The position numbers and the translations under genes are program-made. DNA of 64,000 bases from Vibrio pomeroyi (GTDB taxonomy: Bacteria; Pseudomonadota; Gammaproteobacteria; Enterobacterales; Vibrionaceae), in contig CP090855.1 of the NCBI GenBank assembly GCA_041879425.1, forward strand, positions 992,001-1,056,000, written 5' to 3'. Positions 53,241-61,960 of this stretch are shown here, piece by piece. Positions within the stretch are counted from its first letter, which is position 1. Each line of letters begins with the position of its first letter. The notes under the pieces were generated by a model. The model was not told the DNA's origin, ran no database searches, and saw only the letters and a list, made by a program, of their open reading frames with translations.

Positions 53241-53867
53241 ATGTCTAACATCAAACAACAACTGAAAACACTGAAAGTTATCCCTGTGATCGCTATCGAC
53301 AACGCTGAAGACATCATCCCTCTGGGTAAAGTGTTAGCTGAGAATGGTTTACCTGCGGCAGAAATTACCTTCCGTTCTGAAGCTGCTGTTGAAGCGATTC
53401 GTCTACTTCGTGAATCACAACCAGATATGTTGATCGGCGCAGGAACCGTATTAAACAGAGAGCAGGCTATCGCAGCCAAAGAAGCTGGCGCAACGTTCGT
53501 CGTCTCTCCTGGCTTTAACCCAAACACGGTAAGAGCCTGCCAAGAGATTGGCACTGATATCATTCCTGGAGTCAACAACCCAAGTACAGTAGAAGCAGCG
53601 CTTGAAATGGGCTTAACCACATTAAAGTTCTTCCCTGCTGAAGCATCGGGTGGCATCAACATGGTTAAATCACTTCTTGCTCCTTATACAGATATTGAGA
53701 TCATGCCGACCGGTGGAATTAACCCAAGCAACATTAAAGACTACCTAGCGATACCTCGCGTGCTCGCATGTGGCGGTACTTGGATGGTAGATAAGAAGCT
53801 GATCGAAGAAGGCAATTGGGAAGAACTGGCTCATTTAACTCGTGAAGCCGTTAAGTTAGTCAATTAA
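53241..53867 (+). CDS. eda: KDPG aldolase, copy in the uronate operon
   Basis: Splits KDPG to pyruvate and glyceraldehyde-3-phosphate. 208 residues, with Glu41 (AEITFR), Schiff-base Lys129 (TLKFFPAE) and the phosphate-binding PTGGI. It ends the plus-strand operon dctQM-uxuB-uxaC-kdgK-eda. It is clearly a paralogue of the eda at 26020, similar throughout but far from identical. Confidence 0.96.
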   Translation: MSNIKQQLKTLKVIPVIAIDNAEDIIPLGKVLAENGLPAAEITFRSEAAVEAIRLLRESQPDMLIGAGTVLNREQAIAAKEAGATFVVSPGFNPNTVRACQEIGTDIIPGVNNPSTVEAALEMGLTTLKFFPAEASGGINMVKSLLAPYTDIEIMPTGGINPSNIKDYLAIPRVLACGGTWMVDKKLIEEGNWEELAHLTREAVKLVN

Positions 53868-53900
53868 ACCTAATGTAATAGCACTTTAATGTTATATCTA

Positions 53901-53925
53901 GCCCTCCTTTTGGAGGGTTATTTTA
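53901..53925 (+). terminator. Terminator of the uronate operon
   Basis: GCCCTCC / GGAGGGT stem with a TTTT loop followed by TTATTTTAT, 34 bp after the eda stop. Confidence 0.88.
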
Positions 53926-53996
53926 TGGTTAAGTATTATTCATTCAAAATTAATATTTAATCGCTTTCTATATCATGTGAAAAATAAAGGCTAAAT

Positions 53997-54500
53997 ATGG
54001 AAGACTGGATAACACAGGGAGTCGGAGGTCTCGCTTTCTGTATCGGTGTGATGGCATTTTGGCAAAAAGATGATATGCATTTTCGCTACCAGATGATGAT
54101 CTTTTGTCTTGTCATGAGTGTCCATTTCATATTAATGGGTGCTATGGTTGCCGCCATTGGCGTAATAATCAATGCCATTCGAAGTTACGTATCAATAAAA
54201 ACTCAATCACGTAAAGTGATGTGGTTCTTTATTGGCTTGATGTGGTGCATGACTTTACCCAACATGAATCATTTCTTTGAATTCATCACCGTCGTGGGCT
54301 CTTCTGTCGCAACATGGGCACTCTTCTCTCAGCAAGGTATCACGCTGAGATCCTTAATATTATTCAATTCTTTCTGTTGGGCTAGCCATAATATTTGGAT
54401 TGGCTCGATTGGCGGGTCTTTTGTCGAAGTCACCTTTATTGTCACCAATTTAGTCACAATCTACCGTTTACATCAACGCAGGTTGTTAAATACAAAATAG
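53997..54500 (+). CDS. ygjV: YgjV-like inner-membrane protein
   Basis: A 167-residue protein with five to six hydrophobic helices (VGGLAFCIGVMAFW, GAMVAAIGVIINAIRSYVSI, LILFNSFCWASHNIWIGSI). This is the Imp-YgjV family, of unknown role. In E. coli ygjV lies next to uxaA-uxaC, so the neighbourhood with uronate genes is conserved and suggests a linked function. It has its own transcript start since a terminator precedes it; no UxuR box is visible upstream. Confidence 0.85.
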   Translation: MEDWITQGVGGLAFCIGVMAFWQKDDMHFRYQMMIFCLVMSVHFILMGAMVAAIGVIINAIRSYVSIKTQSRKVMWFFIGLMWCMTLPNMNHFFEFITVVGSSVATWALFSQQGITLRSLILFNSFCWASHNIWIGSIGGSFVEVTFIVTNLVTIYRLHQRRLLNTK

Positions 54501-54697
54501 GCAACATAATTTTAAATATCGATTTAAAATATGGAAGTAATACACCACAAAATAAAATGGATAATAATTGACATTAAAAACAATAAGCCTAAATAAGTTT
54601 ACGTTATTTAAAAGTCGTCAATATATTTCCAATGCTAAATTGAATTAAATCACCAATTAAATTTATATGGTGATCCAAATCTTTAGTTTGATTTATT

Positions 54698-54741
54698 TTG
54701 GTTAACCAATAATCAGTTAATTATTAAAATTGGTCATGAAC
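54698..54741. promoter_or_regulatory. UxuR-type box before the GH3 gene
   Basis: TTGGTTAACCAA (54698-54709) is a perfect 12-bp palindrome and full match to the uronate box, 63 bp before the GH3 start. A half-site TTGGTCA follows at 54730-54736. The remaining AT-rich gap from 54501 shows nothing else clear. Confidence 0.75.
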
Positions 54742-54772
54742 TTATTATTATACAAACAATAGGACCGTGACC

Positions 54773-56821
54773 ATGAAGCGTCTTACCCTGACACCTATAG
54801 CGATCGCGTTGCTTCTTGCAGGATGCAACTCATCTGATAGCGACAATAGCCACCAGCAACCACACGTTCACTCTCGCGTTCATGATGTACTGAACATTGG
54901 GGGTTACCAGTTCCGTGATTCTAACGGCAATGGAACACTTGAGCCTTTTGAAGACTGGCGTTTATCTCCAGAAGAACGAGCAGCAGATTTGGTCAGCCGA
55001 ATGACGCTAGATGAGAAGGCCGGCATGATGCTCATTGATACCTTAAATTCAGCCGAAGGTGGACTTGTTAGTAGTACTGGCCAAGACATGATTGCCGATG
55101 CCCAAATGACCCGCTTTATCTTTCGTAACAGCGTAGTCGAAACACCTACCAATGCGCCTGATTGCGATTCAGGCCGCTCAGGTTGTCAGATAAGCCCTAC
55201 AGAAGCAGCCCAGTTCATGAATAGTGTTCAAGAACTGCGTGAACAGACTCGAATGGGTATCCCCGCTCTATTCAAATCCAATGCTCGTAATCATATTGAT
55301 CCATCAGCAAAAGCAGGGATCAACGTTTCTTCAGGGGCGTTTTCAGCTTGGCCTAAAGAGGCGGGGTTAGCAGCAACTCGCGACATGGATTTGATTGCTG
55401 AGTTTGCTGGCATCATGAATGACGAGTGGTCTTCAATTGGCCTGCGCAGTATGTACGGATACATGATGGATTTGGCAACAGAACCTCGTTGGTACCGAGT
55501 GCATGAGACCTTTACCGAGGATGCGGATTTAGCGTCTGATATTATGCGTTCACTGATCAAAGGGTTGCAGGATGGCGGTGAAGTTAACCAAGACAGTATC
55601 GCGCTAACCATCAAACACTTCCCTGGCGGCGGTCCACAAGAAAACGGCGGTGACCCACACTATGACTTTGGTAAGAACCAAGTCTATCCAAAGAACAATT
55701 TTGATTACCACCTAAAGCCGTTTATTGCTGCGATTGAGGCTGGTGCTTCTTCAATAATGCCTTACTACGGCATCCCTGTAGATCAAAAGTGGATGCCAAA
55801 CGATGTGGGCATGTCGTTTTCAAAAGGGATTGTCACCGACCTGCTGAGAGACGAATTAGGCTACACAGGTAACGTGAACTCAGATACCGGAATTATTGGA
55901 GAACGCGCGTGGGGCGTGGAGCACAAAACGATTGATGAACAAGTTGCAATGGCAGTCGAGGCCGGCGTTGATGTGCTTTCAGGCTTCCACGATAAAGAAG
56001 TCATAGTGAAGCTGGTAGAAAAAGATCTCATCACCGAAGAGCGTGTCGACCTATCCGTAACGCGTTTACTTGAAGAACAATTCAAACTCGGCCTTTTCGA
56101 AAACACTTACGTTGACGAGAAGAAAGCCCAAGAAATCTTAGGTAATGAGAAGTACCAAGAACGTGCTAATTACGCTCAGAAAAAGTCTGTCGTCTTACTG
56201 CAGAACACCAATAAGACTCTACCTTTAGCTGAATCAACCGCACAGACTCCTGTTGCTCTGTATGTAATGGGAATGGATGAAGATATTGCTGGGGACGACA
56301 AGTACAACTTTACCGTGACTTCTGGTGATTACGAAGCGGGAGAAACACGTCCACCAGTACCAGCCGATACGGACTATGCGGTTATTCGTGTTCGCGTATC
56401 CAACGAAGGTTCAGATCCTGATCTTATCTTTGGCGGTGCTAACCCAGATGAACTCGATATTCTTGCGTTCAGCGAAATGGCGACAGCTGCGTCTTGGCAT
56501 ATCGAACCAAGCTTGAGTGACATCAAGGCCGTTATGAACGAAGTTGGGGCTGAAAACACCGTATTGTCCATCAACTTTAGACAACCATTCGTACTGGACG
56601 ATCAAAGTAATCTCAAACAAGCCGGTGCAGTGATAGCCACATTTGGAGTGTCAGATAGCAACCTCATGGAAGTACTTTCAGGTAACTTTGCGCCTCAAGG
56701 AAAACTGCCATTTGCTTTGGCTAATAGCGCGCAAGCCATTCAGAACCAAGACTCAGACTATCCTGGGTATGACCAAGCTGACACGCTCTACCCGTTCGGA
56801 CATGGTTTAAGTTACGAATAA
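54773..56821 (+). CDS. GH3 family glycosidase, lipoprotein
   Basis: A 682-residue exo-acting retaining glycosidase of family GH3. The signal peptide ends in the lipobox LAGC (about Cys18), so the mature enzyme is a lipoprotein in the periplasm or on the outer membrane. Family features: KHFPGGGPQ and IMPYYGIP in the barrel domain, nucleophile Asp371 in NVNSDTG, RANYAQKKSVVLLQN starting the second domain, and the C-terminal GKLPFALANSA and PFGHGLSYE. There is no FnIII domain. Start ATG 54773 follows AGGA (a GTG two codons earlier is in frame). A uronate-type operator precedes it, so it probably frees sugars from a glucuronate-bearing glycan. Confidence 0.92.
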   Translation: MKRLTLTPIAIALLLAGCNSSDSDNSHQQPHVHSRVHDVLNIGGYQFRDSNGNGTLEPFEDWRLSPEERAADLVSRMTLDEKAGMMLIDTLNSAEGGLVSSTGQDMIADAQMTRFIFRNSVVETPTNAPDCDSGRSGCQISPTEAAQFMNSVQELREQTRMGIPALFKSNARNHIDPSAKAGINVSSGAFSAWPKEAGLAATRDMDLIAEFAGIMNDEWSSIGLRSMYGYMMDLATEPRWYRVHETFTEDADLASDIMRSLIKGLQDGGEVNQDSIALTIKHFPGGGPQENGGDPHYDFGKNQVYPKNNFDYHLKPFIAAIEAGASSIMPYYGIPVDQKWMPNDVGMSFSKGIVTDLLRDELGYTGNVNSDTGIIGERAWGVEHKTIDEQVAMAVEAGVDVLSGFHDKEVIVKLVEKDLITEERVDLSVTRLLEEQFKLGLFENTYVDEKKAQEILGNEKYQERANYAQKKSVVLLQNTNKTLPLAESTAQTPVALYVMGMDEDIAGDDKYNFTVTSGDYEAGETRPPVPADTDYAVIRVRVSNEGSDPDLIFGGANPDELDILAFSEMATAASWHIEPSLSDIKAVMNEVGAENTVLSINFRQPFVLDDQSNLKQAGAVIATFGVSDSNLMEVLSGNFAPQGKLPFALANSAQAIQNQDSDYPGYDQADTLYPFGHGLSYE

Positions 56822-56885
56822 TATTTGTACCAATTCAGGCAGTGTTGATCACTGCCTTTCCTTCTTAGATACAAAGGACAGAATC

Positions 56886-57266
56886 ATGGAACATATCTTA
56901 CAACTGGATTGGGATGACCATTCTATTCCGCATAAGATCTGGGTAGAACAATACTACGATGGATGTCGAATTTGCTTGAAAGTCGTAAAAGACGTTGAGC
57001 CGGAAATGCTCTCACTGATCGTGCCAAATATTGATGTAAAAACCACACGTAAATCGTGGCAAGGCAAGGCTACCAATATTACACCTGCCTATGATGACGG
57101 TGTGTTATTCACACAAACTCGCTCACTATTCAATTTGCCTCACGGCTGCGTAATCTGGGCTGTGACACATATACAAATGCAGAACGGGTTAAAAATGTCG
57201 GCAGATAAATTGTGTTTCGTTCCACAATATAGCAATCAAGATTCGTGCTTTAAGGTTCCAGCATAA
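56886..57266 (+). CDS. Unknown 126-aa protein downstream of GH3 gene
   Basis: I do not recognise it. The product is soluble with no signal peptide, begins MEHILQLDWDDHSIPHKIWV, and contains a Cys-rich pattern of four cysteines (GCRICLK, HGCVIW, LCFVP, DSCFK) and many aromatic residues. It starts 64 bp after the GH3 stop with its own AAAGGA site and ends at a terminator, so it is most likely cotranscribed with the GH3 gene and part of the same response. Confidence 0.7.
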   Translation: MEHILQLDWDDHSIPHKIWVEQYYDGCRICLKVVKDVEPEMLSLIVPNIDVKTTRKSWQGKATNITPAYDDGVLFTQTRSLFNLPHGCVIWAVTHIQMQNGLKMSADKLCFVPQYSNQDSCFKVPA

Positions 57267-57309
57267 CGCGACCAAGCATTCGCTCAAACCACAAAATCAC
57301 GACCAACAA

Positions 57310-57337
57310 AAAGGCCAACGTTCTCACGTTGGCCTTT
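57310..57337. terminator. Bidirectional terminator
   Basis: AAAGGCCAACGT / ACGTTGGCCTTT with a 4-nt loop, followed by CTTTT, between the convergent 126-aa gene and glutathione synthetase gene. Confidence 0.93.
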
Positions 57338-57366
57338 CTTTTACTGATATTTGTCGAAATCAGGAG

Positions 57367-58818
57367 TTAATCAATCAACACCAACGAATCTAGAATGCCT
57401 TTGCCGCTGTGGATCCCGCCTTCGTTTTCGCTTGCTGGTTTACTGCGGATTAAGTAGCCCGCATAACCGTCCAGTTCAGTTACTGGCTTACCTTGATAGT
57501 AAGCAGTGAATAAGCCGACTTCGCTGACTAAGTCTGTAACGAGTGTTTGCTGAGTATCACGCACTGCAATAGTCGGTACGTCACGTTCGTGTGGATACAA
57601 GCGTTGCATCAGTGCCCATGCGTCGTACTCTTCTGGTTTAAGTTGGCTCAGTTGTTCGCTGATATCATCACCGAACACACAGTGGCCACCGCCCTCACCT
57701 TGGTTTTTCAACACCCATTCTTGCTTATTCGCTTGCGTGTTAAACCATTCAATCGACGGACTGGTGATTGGCTTCATGTCAGCTAAAACGCTCTTCACCA
57801 ATTCGGCTTCTTCTAGCGTTAAACCCCAACGAGCGTATTCTGACGCTGGCATCATGGTCAGCAGCATTTGCATGGTTTTACTGGTTGCTAGCTGTTGGCT
57901 GAAGGTGGCATTCACAGCGACATGGTGTTGTTCGATGAACAAACGCGTCTGACTGAGCGTGTGGCAACAAACTGATTCATTAAGCTCGGGCGCCCAGTAG
58001 TCTGAATACTGATAACCCGCTCTTAGATACACAACATCGACTGCGCCGATATCTTGCAGCAGCAGACGTTGGTTATCGCCCGTTGAAAGCTGGCAGCTCA
58101 ATTGTTCGAAGGTACGGCGAACCGTGCGAACACCCTGCTTTTGTAGCTCGACTTCAAGTAGATGTTGGTCATACACGTTGTCTTCGTTCTTCTGTACCAC
58201 CATCAAGAAAACTGGTTTGCCTTGCTCATTGAAGTCCGCTTTAACTTGTCTTGCGGTCGTTGCAATCCCATAAGCTAGCTGGGTTAAACCTTGGTTCTCT
58301 GCAGGTGTTGCCGACGGGTCTTCCAGCCAGTTCTTGTACGTTTCTGGCCATTGGTTTTGCATGAACGAGTGAAATTCTGTTGCTCGCTGACCAAACGGCC
58401 CCATGCCTGCTGCAATACCATTGAATTCAATGACTTTTGCGCCATGTTGTCGATCGTCCATAAAATCGGTTCGCATCAATAGCAATGGCTGACGAGCGGG
58501 GTTCAAGCGTTCATCCGCACTGCCATGAGCTTGTTGATGAAGTGCCATCAAGCGACCGAAAAAGGGATCGGCTTGCGCCATATCACTCAATGAGGACTGC
58601 AGAAAATCATGATCTTCCGACACGTTGCTGATCAGCTTAGTGATAAGCGGAGTCACTCGGCGCAAGTGTTCATAAACCTCACGTTCCATTGTCATTGGCG
58701 CAATACTGAAAGGGCAATGCCTAGCGGTATTATCTGACTGGCGGAACGCAACGCCGTGCATGATCGCCCACTCACATGCATCTCCAATAATCTGTTGTGA
58801 TAACGGTGGAATTGTCAT
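57367..58818 (-). CDS. Glutathione synthetase, eukaryotic type
   Basis: Joins gamma-glutamylcysteine and glycine with ATP. The 483-residue protein resembles animal/yeast GSS, not the ~315-residue bacterial GshB. Corresponding blocks are KVIEFNGIAAGMG (GSS: QIEINTISAS), VQKNEDNVYDQHLLE, VRTVRRTFEQLS, AVDVVYLRAGY, ATSKTMQMLL, the glycine-rich loop KNQGEGGGHCVFG and the C-terminal GYLIRSKPASENEGG with SGKGILDS. The match to the family is clear throughout, with no frameshift. A single gene, in no operon. Confidence 0.88.
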   Translation of the reverse strand: MTIPPLSQQIIGDACEWAIMHGVAFRQSDNTARHCPFSIAPMTMEREVYEHLRRVTPLITKLISNVSEDHDFLQSSLSDMAQADPFFGRLMALHQQAHGSADERLNPARQPLLLMRTDFMDDRQHGAKVIEFNGIAAGMGPFGQRATEFHSFMQNQWPETYKNWLEDPSATPAENQGLTQLAYGIATTARQVKADFNEQGKPVFLMVVQKNEDNVYDQHLLEVELQKQGVRTVRRTFEQLSCQLSTGDNQRLLLQDIGAVDVVYLRAGYQYSDYWAPELNESVCCHTLSQTRLFIEQHHVAVNATFSQQLATSKTMQMLLTMMPASEYARWGLTLEEAELVKSVLADMKPITSPSIEWFNTQANKQEWVLKNQGEGGGHCVFGDDISEQLSQLKPEEYDAWALMQRLYPHERDVPTIAVRDTQQTLVTDLVSEVGLFTAYYQGKPVTELDGYAGYLIRSKPASENEGGIHSGKGILDSLVLID

Positions 58819-58954
58819 ATCTCATCTTACAAATAAAAATAGCACCCAGAATAAGACGAAGCTTAATCCCAAAAGACGAAATAAAGTGAAACTTTTTATC
58901 AAATAATTACGTTTGTTCTTTATTTCAAGGGCTTATATAGCTGAAACATCTCAG

Positions 58955-59890
58955 CTATCGAGTCTGTTCGATGATCAAATCACGTAACCATTTGTGGCTC
59001 GGCTCTGAATCGAAATATTTGTGCCACAATAAGAACAAGCCTCCAGGCACCAAATCGACCGGGACAGGCTTCATCACCAACTCGCCGCTATCAATGTAAT
59101 CTCGTACCGAGTTATACGGATAACACATCAACAGATCGCTCTGCTTACACAGCTTGATGGCACTGGTGATGTCAGACACGTTAGCGGCTTTGTTGATTTC
59201 AAGCTGCTTGGAGTTCAATACTTCCATCAATAGCCAGTCGCCTGCTCCACCCGTCACCAACTGTATGTGTCGATACTTCAAGAAGGTGTCGAGGTTCCAC
59301 TCTTCTTGCAAGGCCGGATGGTCATTACGCATCAAGCACACTGAATAATCCAAACACAGCTCAACATAATCCAACTCATCAGGGATACATTGCACGTGGG
59401 TAGAGGCACGTTCATCCAATTCGAATATACCAATGCCAAAATCTACTTCGCGCTTTAATAAGCGTTTAAAGCTGTCGCTGCTCCACGTTGAACTGTTGAT
59501 GGTAATGTGAGGCGCATCGGCAAGCGCTGTCGGCATAAAGTGCGGATAAATCGCCGTGTAGGCAGTTTCGACAAGGTCTATAGTGAAGGTACGTTCACTG
59601 TCTTTAGGATCGAAAACCTCGGGAACGGTCAGCTTTTCGATCTGCAGTAAGATTTGGTGGATCTTAGGTGCTAACGCGAGTGCTTTGGGGGTTGGGAATA
59701 GCCCCTTGGATTCGCGTTCAAACAGCGGATCATCAAACAAAGCTCTGAGTTTGGTGAGCTGTTTACTTACCGCAGACTGGCTCAAAAAGAGTCGTTCTGC
59801 CGTTTTACTCACGCTTCGTTCTTCAATCAGAACGTGTAAGCAAAGCAGCAAATTCATATCGCATTTAAGTAAGCTTTTAACATCTACCAT
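58955..59890 (-). CDS. LysR-family transcriptional regulator
   Basis: 311 residues; helix-turn-helix around residues 27-50 (RSVSKTAERLFLSQSAVSKQ) and a LysR effector domain of the NodD/NahR-like type (LLWHKYFDSEPSHKWLRD at the end). ATG 59890 follows AGGGAA. Divergent from the adenosine deaminase gene at 60011, which it may regulate. Confidence 0.92.
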   Translation of the reverse strand: MVDVKSLLKCDMNLLLCLHVLIEERSVSKTAERLFLSQSAVSKQLTKLRALFDDPLFERESKGLFPTPKALALAPKIHQILLQIEKLTVPEVFDPKDSERTFTIDLVETAYTAIYPHFMPTALADAPHITINSSTWSSDSFKRLLKREVDFGIGIFELDERASTHVQCIPDELDYVELCLDYSVCLMRNDHPALQEEWNLDTFLKYRHIQLVTGGAGDWLLMEVLNSKQLEINKAANVSDITSAIKLCKQSDLLMCYPYNSVRDYIDSGELVMKPVPVDLVPGGLFLLWHKYFDSEPSHKWLRDLIIEQTR

Positions 59891-60010
59891 GATATTCCCT
59901 AAATTCAGGTTAATGATGATTAATTGTCACTTTAAATCATATCATGGTCTTGGTAAATTTAACGCATGTGAGTTAACACGCTCAAAGAATAATAGAATTA
60001 AGGAATACTC

Positions 60011-61009
60011 ATGGATTTTCTAGCACTACCAAAGATTGATTTACACTGCCACCTAGACGGAAGTGTTCGCCCAGATACGATTATTGACCTAGCAAAACAG
60101 TACAATATCGAACTACCTGAAGATCGCGATGCGGTTGTTCAATCTCTAACTGTGCCAGAAGATTGCAAAAACCTAGATGAGTACCTAGCTTGTTTCAGCC
60201 TGCCACTGCAAGTCATGCAGACTGAAGAAGCAATTGAACGTATCTCTTTTGAGCTTTACGAAGACGCAGCACTAGAAAACGTTAAGTACCTAGAAGTTCG
60301 CTTTGCGCCAATCCTGCACGTAAACAAAGGTCTGTCTCTTGATACGATCATTGCAAGCGCAGTAAAAGGCATGAAGCGTGCTGAAGAGAAATACGACATC
60401 AAGGGCAACTACATCATGTCTGTACTGCGTATGTTCCCTAAAGACTCTATCAAAGACGTGATCGATGCAGGTAAACCTTACCTTGGTAAAGGTGTTGTTG
60501 CGTTTGATATCGCAGGCGGTGAAAAGCCAGGCTTCTGCGCAGAATTCCCTGAATACACGCAATACGCGATCGAACAAGGCTACCGTGTGACAGTTCACGC
60601 TGGTGAGCAATGGCATGGTCAAAACGTTTACGATGCAGTCACTATGCTAGACGCTGAGCGTATCGGTCATGGTGTTCACATCCAAGGCAACGAAGATGCG
60701 TACAACATCGTTAAAGAGAAGCAGGTTGCACTTGAAACTTGCCCAACAAGTAACGTTCAAACTAAATGTATTCACCAATTCAGCGACCACCCAATTGCTG
60801 AATTCAAGAAAGACGGCATCGTTGTAACGATCAACACAGACAACCGTACTGTGTCGAACACAACCATGACTAACGAAGTGAAGCGTGTTTGTGAAACATT
60901 CGGCCTAACAAAAGAAGATTACGCTGAAATCTACAAGTACTCTGTAGAGAGCGCTTTTGCTTCAGACGAAGTGAAAAAGCACCTAATGGGTTTCGTTGAG
61001 CAAATCTAA
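60011..61009 (+). CDS. add: Adenosine deaminase
   Basis: Deaminates adenosine to inosine. 332 residues (E. coli Add 333). Zinc site motifs are complete: LHCHLDGS (His12, His14), VTVHAGEQ, RIGHGVH and NTDNRTV. The purine-salvage enzyme is cytoplasmic. Start ATG 60011 follows TTAAGGAAT. It is divergent from a LysR gene, which is less common for add. Confidence 0.96.
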   Translation: MDFLALPKIDLHCHLDGSVRPDTIIDLAKQYNIELPEDRDAVVQSLTVPEDCKNLDEYLACFSLPLQVMQTEEAIERISFELYEDAALENVKYLEVRFAPILHVNKGLSLDTIIASAVKGMKRAEEKYDIKGNYIMSVLRMFPKDSIKDVIDAGKPYLGKGVVAFDIAGGEKPGFCAEFPEYTQYAIEQGYRVTVHAGEQWHGQNVYDAVTMLDAERIGHGVHIQGNEDAYNIVKEKQVALETCPTSNVQTKCIHQFSDHPIAEFKKDGIVVTINTDNRTVSNTTMTNEVKRVCETFGLTKEDYAEIYKYSVESAFASDEVKKHLMGFVEQI

Positions 61010-61078
61010 TTTGGCAAAGCACGCCTTTTGCTGAATAGCTGGGCCCACTTAGCATTCGTGCTTAAAGCAAAAAATAGG

Positions 61079-61109
61079 AAGAGAAAGGCTGAGGCTTTTC
61101 TCTTTTTTT
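61079..61109 (+). terminator. Terminator of add
   Basis: AAGAGAAA / TTTCTCTT stem, with a partly paired GGCTGAGGC loop and a run of seven T after it, 70 bp downstream of the add stop. Confidence 0.85.
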
Positions 61110-61161
61110 ATGTCTGTATATCCGTATGCTAATACCGATATTGATTCGGAAGATATAAACA

Positions 61162-61725
61162 ATGAAAACAGAACTCGAAAAAATGCTGTCTGGCGAAGTT
61201 TTTGACGGTGCCGATCATGAGATTGACCAAATGCGCACTCATGCAAGTAAAGCTCTGACAGATTTCAATCAATGTTCCGACGACGCTCAACAGCCGAGCC
61301 TTCAAGCAAATCTATTTGGCAAAATCGGCAGCAGTGTTGTGCGTCCTCCTTTCCACTGTGAGTTTGGTAAAACCATCGAGATTGGTGACGATACCTTCAT
61401 CAATATGAACGTGGTAATGCTTGATGGCGCGAACATCAAAATTGGTAACAATGTTTTGGTGGGGCCAAGCGTTCAGTTTTACACCGCTTCTCACTCTCTA
61501 GACTATCTAAGTCGTCGTAAATGGGAAACCTTCTGCTTTCCAATTATCGTTGAAGACGATGTATGGATTGGCGGAAACTCAGTCATCAACCAAGATGTCA
61601 CTATTGGTGCTCGCTCTGTTATCGCGGCTAACTCTGTGGTCAACAGCGACGTACCGCCAGACTGTCTATACGGTGGTACGCCAGCTAAGTTGATTCGACA
61701 TCTGAATACTGAGCAAAGACGATAG
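61162..61725 (+). CDS. Maltose/galactoside O-acetyltransferase-like protein, second copy
   Basis: A 187-residue hexapeptide-repeat acetyltransferase with the N-terminal Mac domain (KTELEKMLSGEVFDGADHEI) and repeats IGDDTFINMNVVMLDGA, VEDDVWIGGNSVINQD and VTIGARSVIAANSVV. The catalytic His is in TASHSLD. It shares the layout of the 8244 protein with moderate identity, so the two are old paralogues. It starts after an AT-rich gap with no operon partner. Confidence 0.88.
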   Translation: MKTELEKMLSGEVFDGADHEIDQMRTHASKALTDFNQCSDDAQQPSLQANLFGKIGSSVVRPPFHCEFGKTIEIGDDTFINMNVVMLDGANIKIGNNVLVGPSVQFYTASHSLDYLSRRKWETFCFPIIVEDDVWIGGNSVINQDVTIGARSVIAANSVVNSDVPPDCLYGGTPAKLIRHLNTEQRR

Positions 61726-61755
61726 CTAACTGCTCTCGGAGCAAACAAAGCCACA

Positions 61756-61934
61756 GCGACCTTCTGCTCTATTTTCATATATAACTCTAGCTACGCTGAC
61801 TATGCGATCGTATTACCAGGCCAGCATTAGCAAGGGAGTAACCTGAAAGGCTCTGCTGTATCAGTAGACAACGTGGTTGATTGGAAAATCGGTAATAGTG
61901 AGTTAGTGTTTGGCGCTTTCAGCAATAAACGCTG
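61756..61934 (+). pseudogene. Possible decayed gene fragment
   Basis: In the gap between the acetyltransferase gene and the AI-2E gene, one plus-strand frame reads like protein: SSYADYAIVLPGQH, one TAG at 61828-61830, then GSNLKGSAVSVDNVVDWKIG and a TGA at 61932. No start or ribosome site is seen. It could be the tail of a lost secreted or structural protein; with so little length this is weak. Confidence 0.3.
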
Positions 61935-61960
61935 AGTGGTTATCAAGGCTTACTTCTGCT

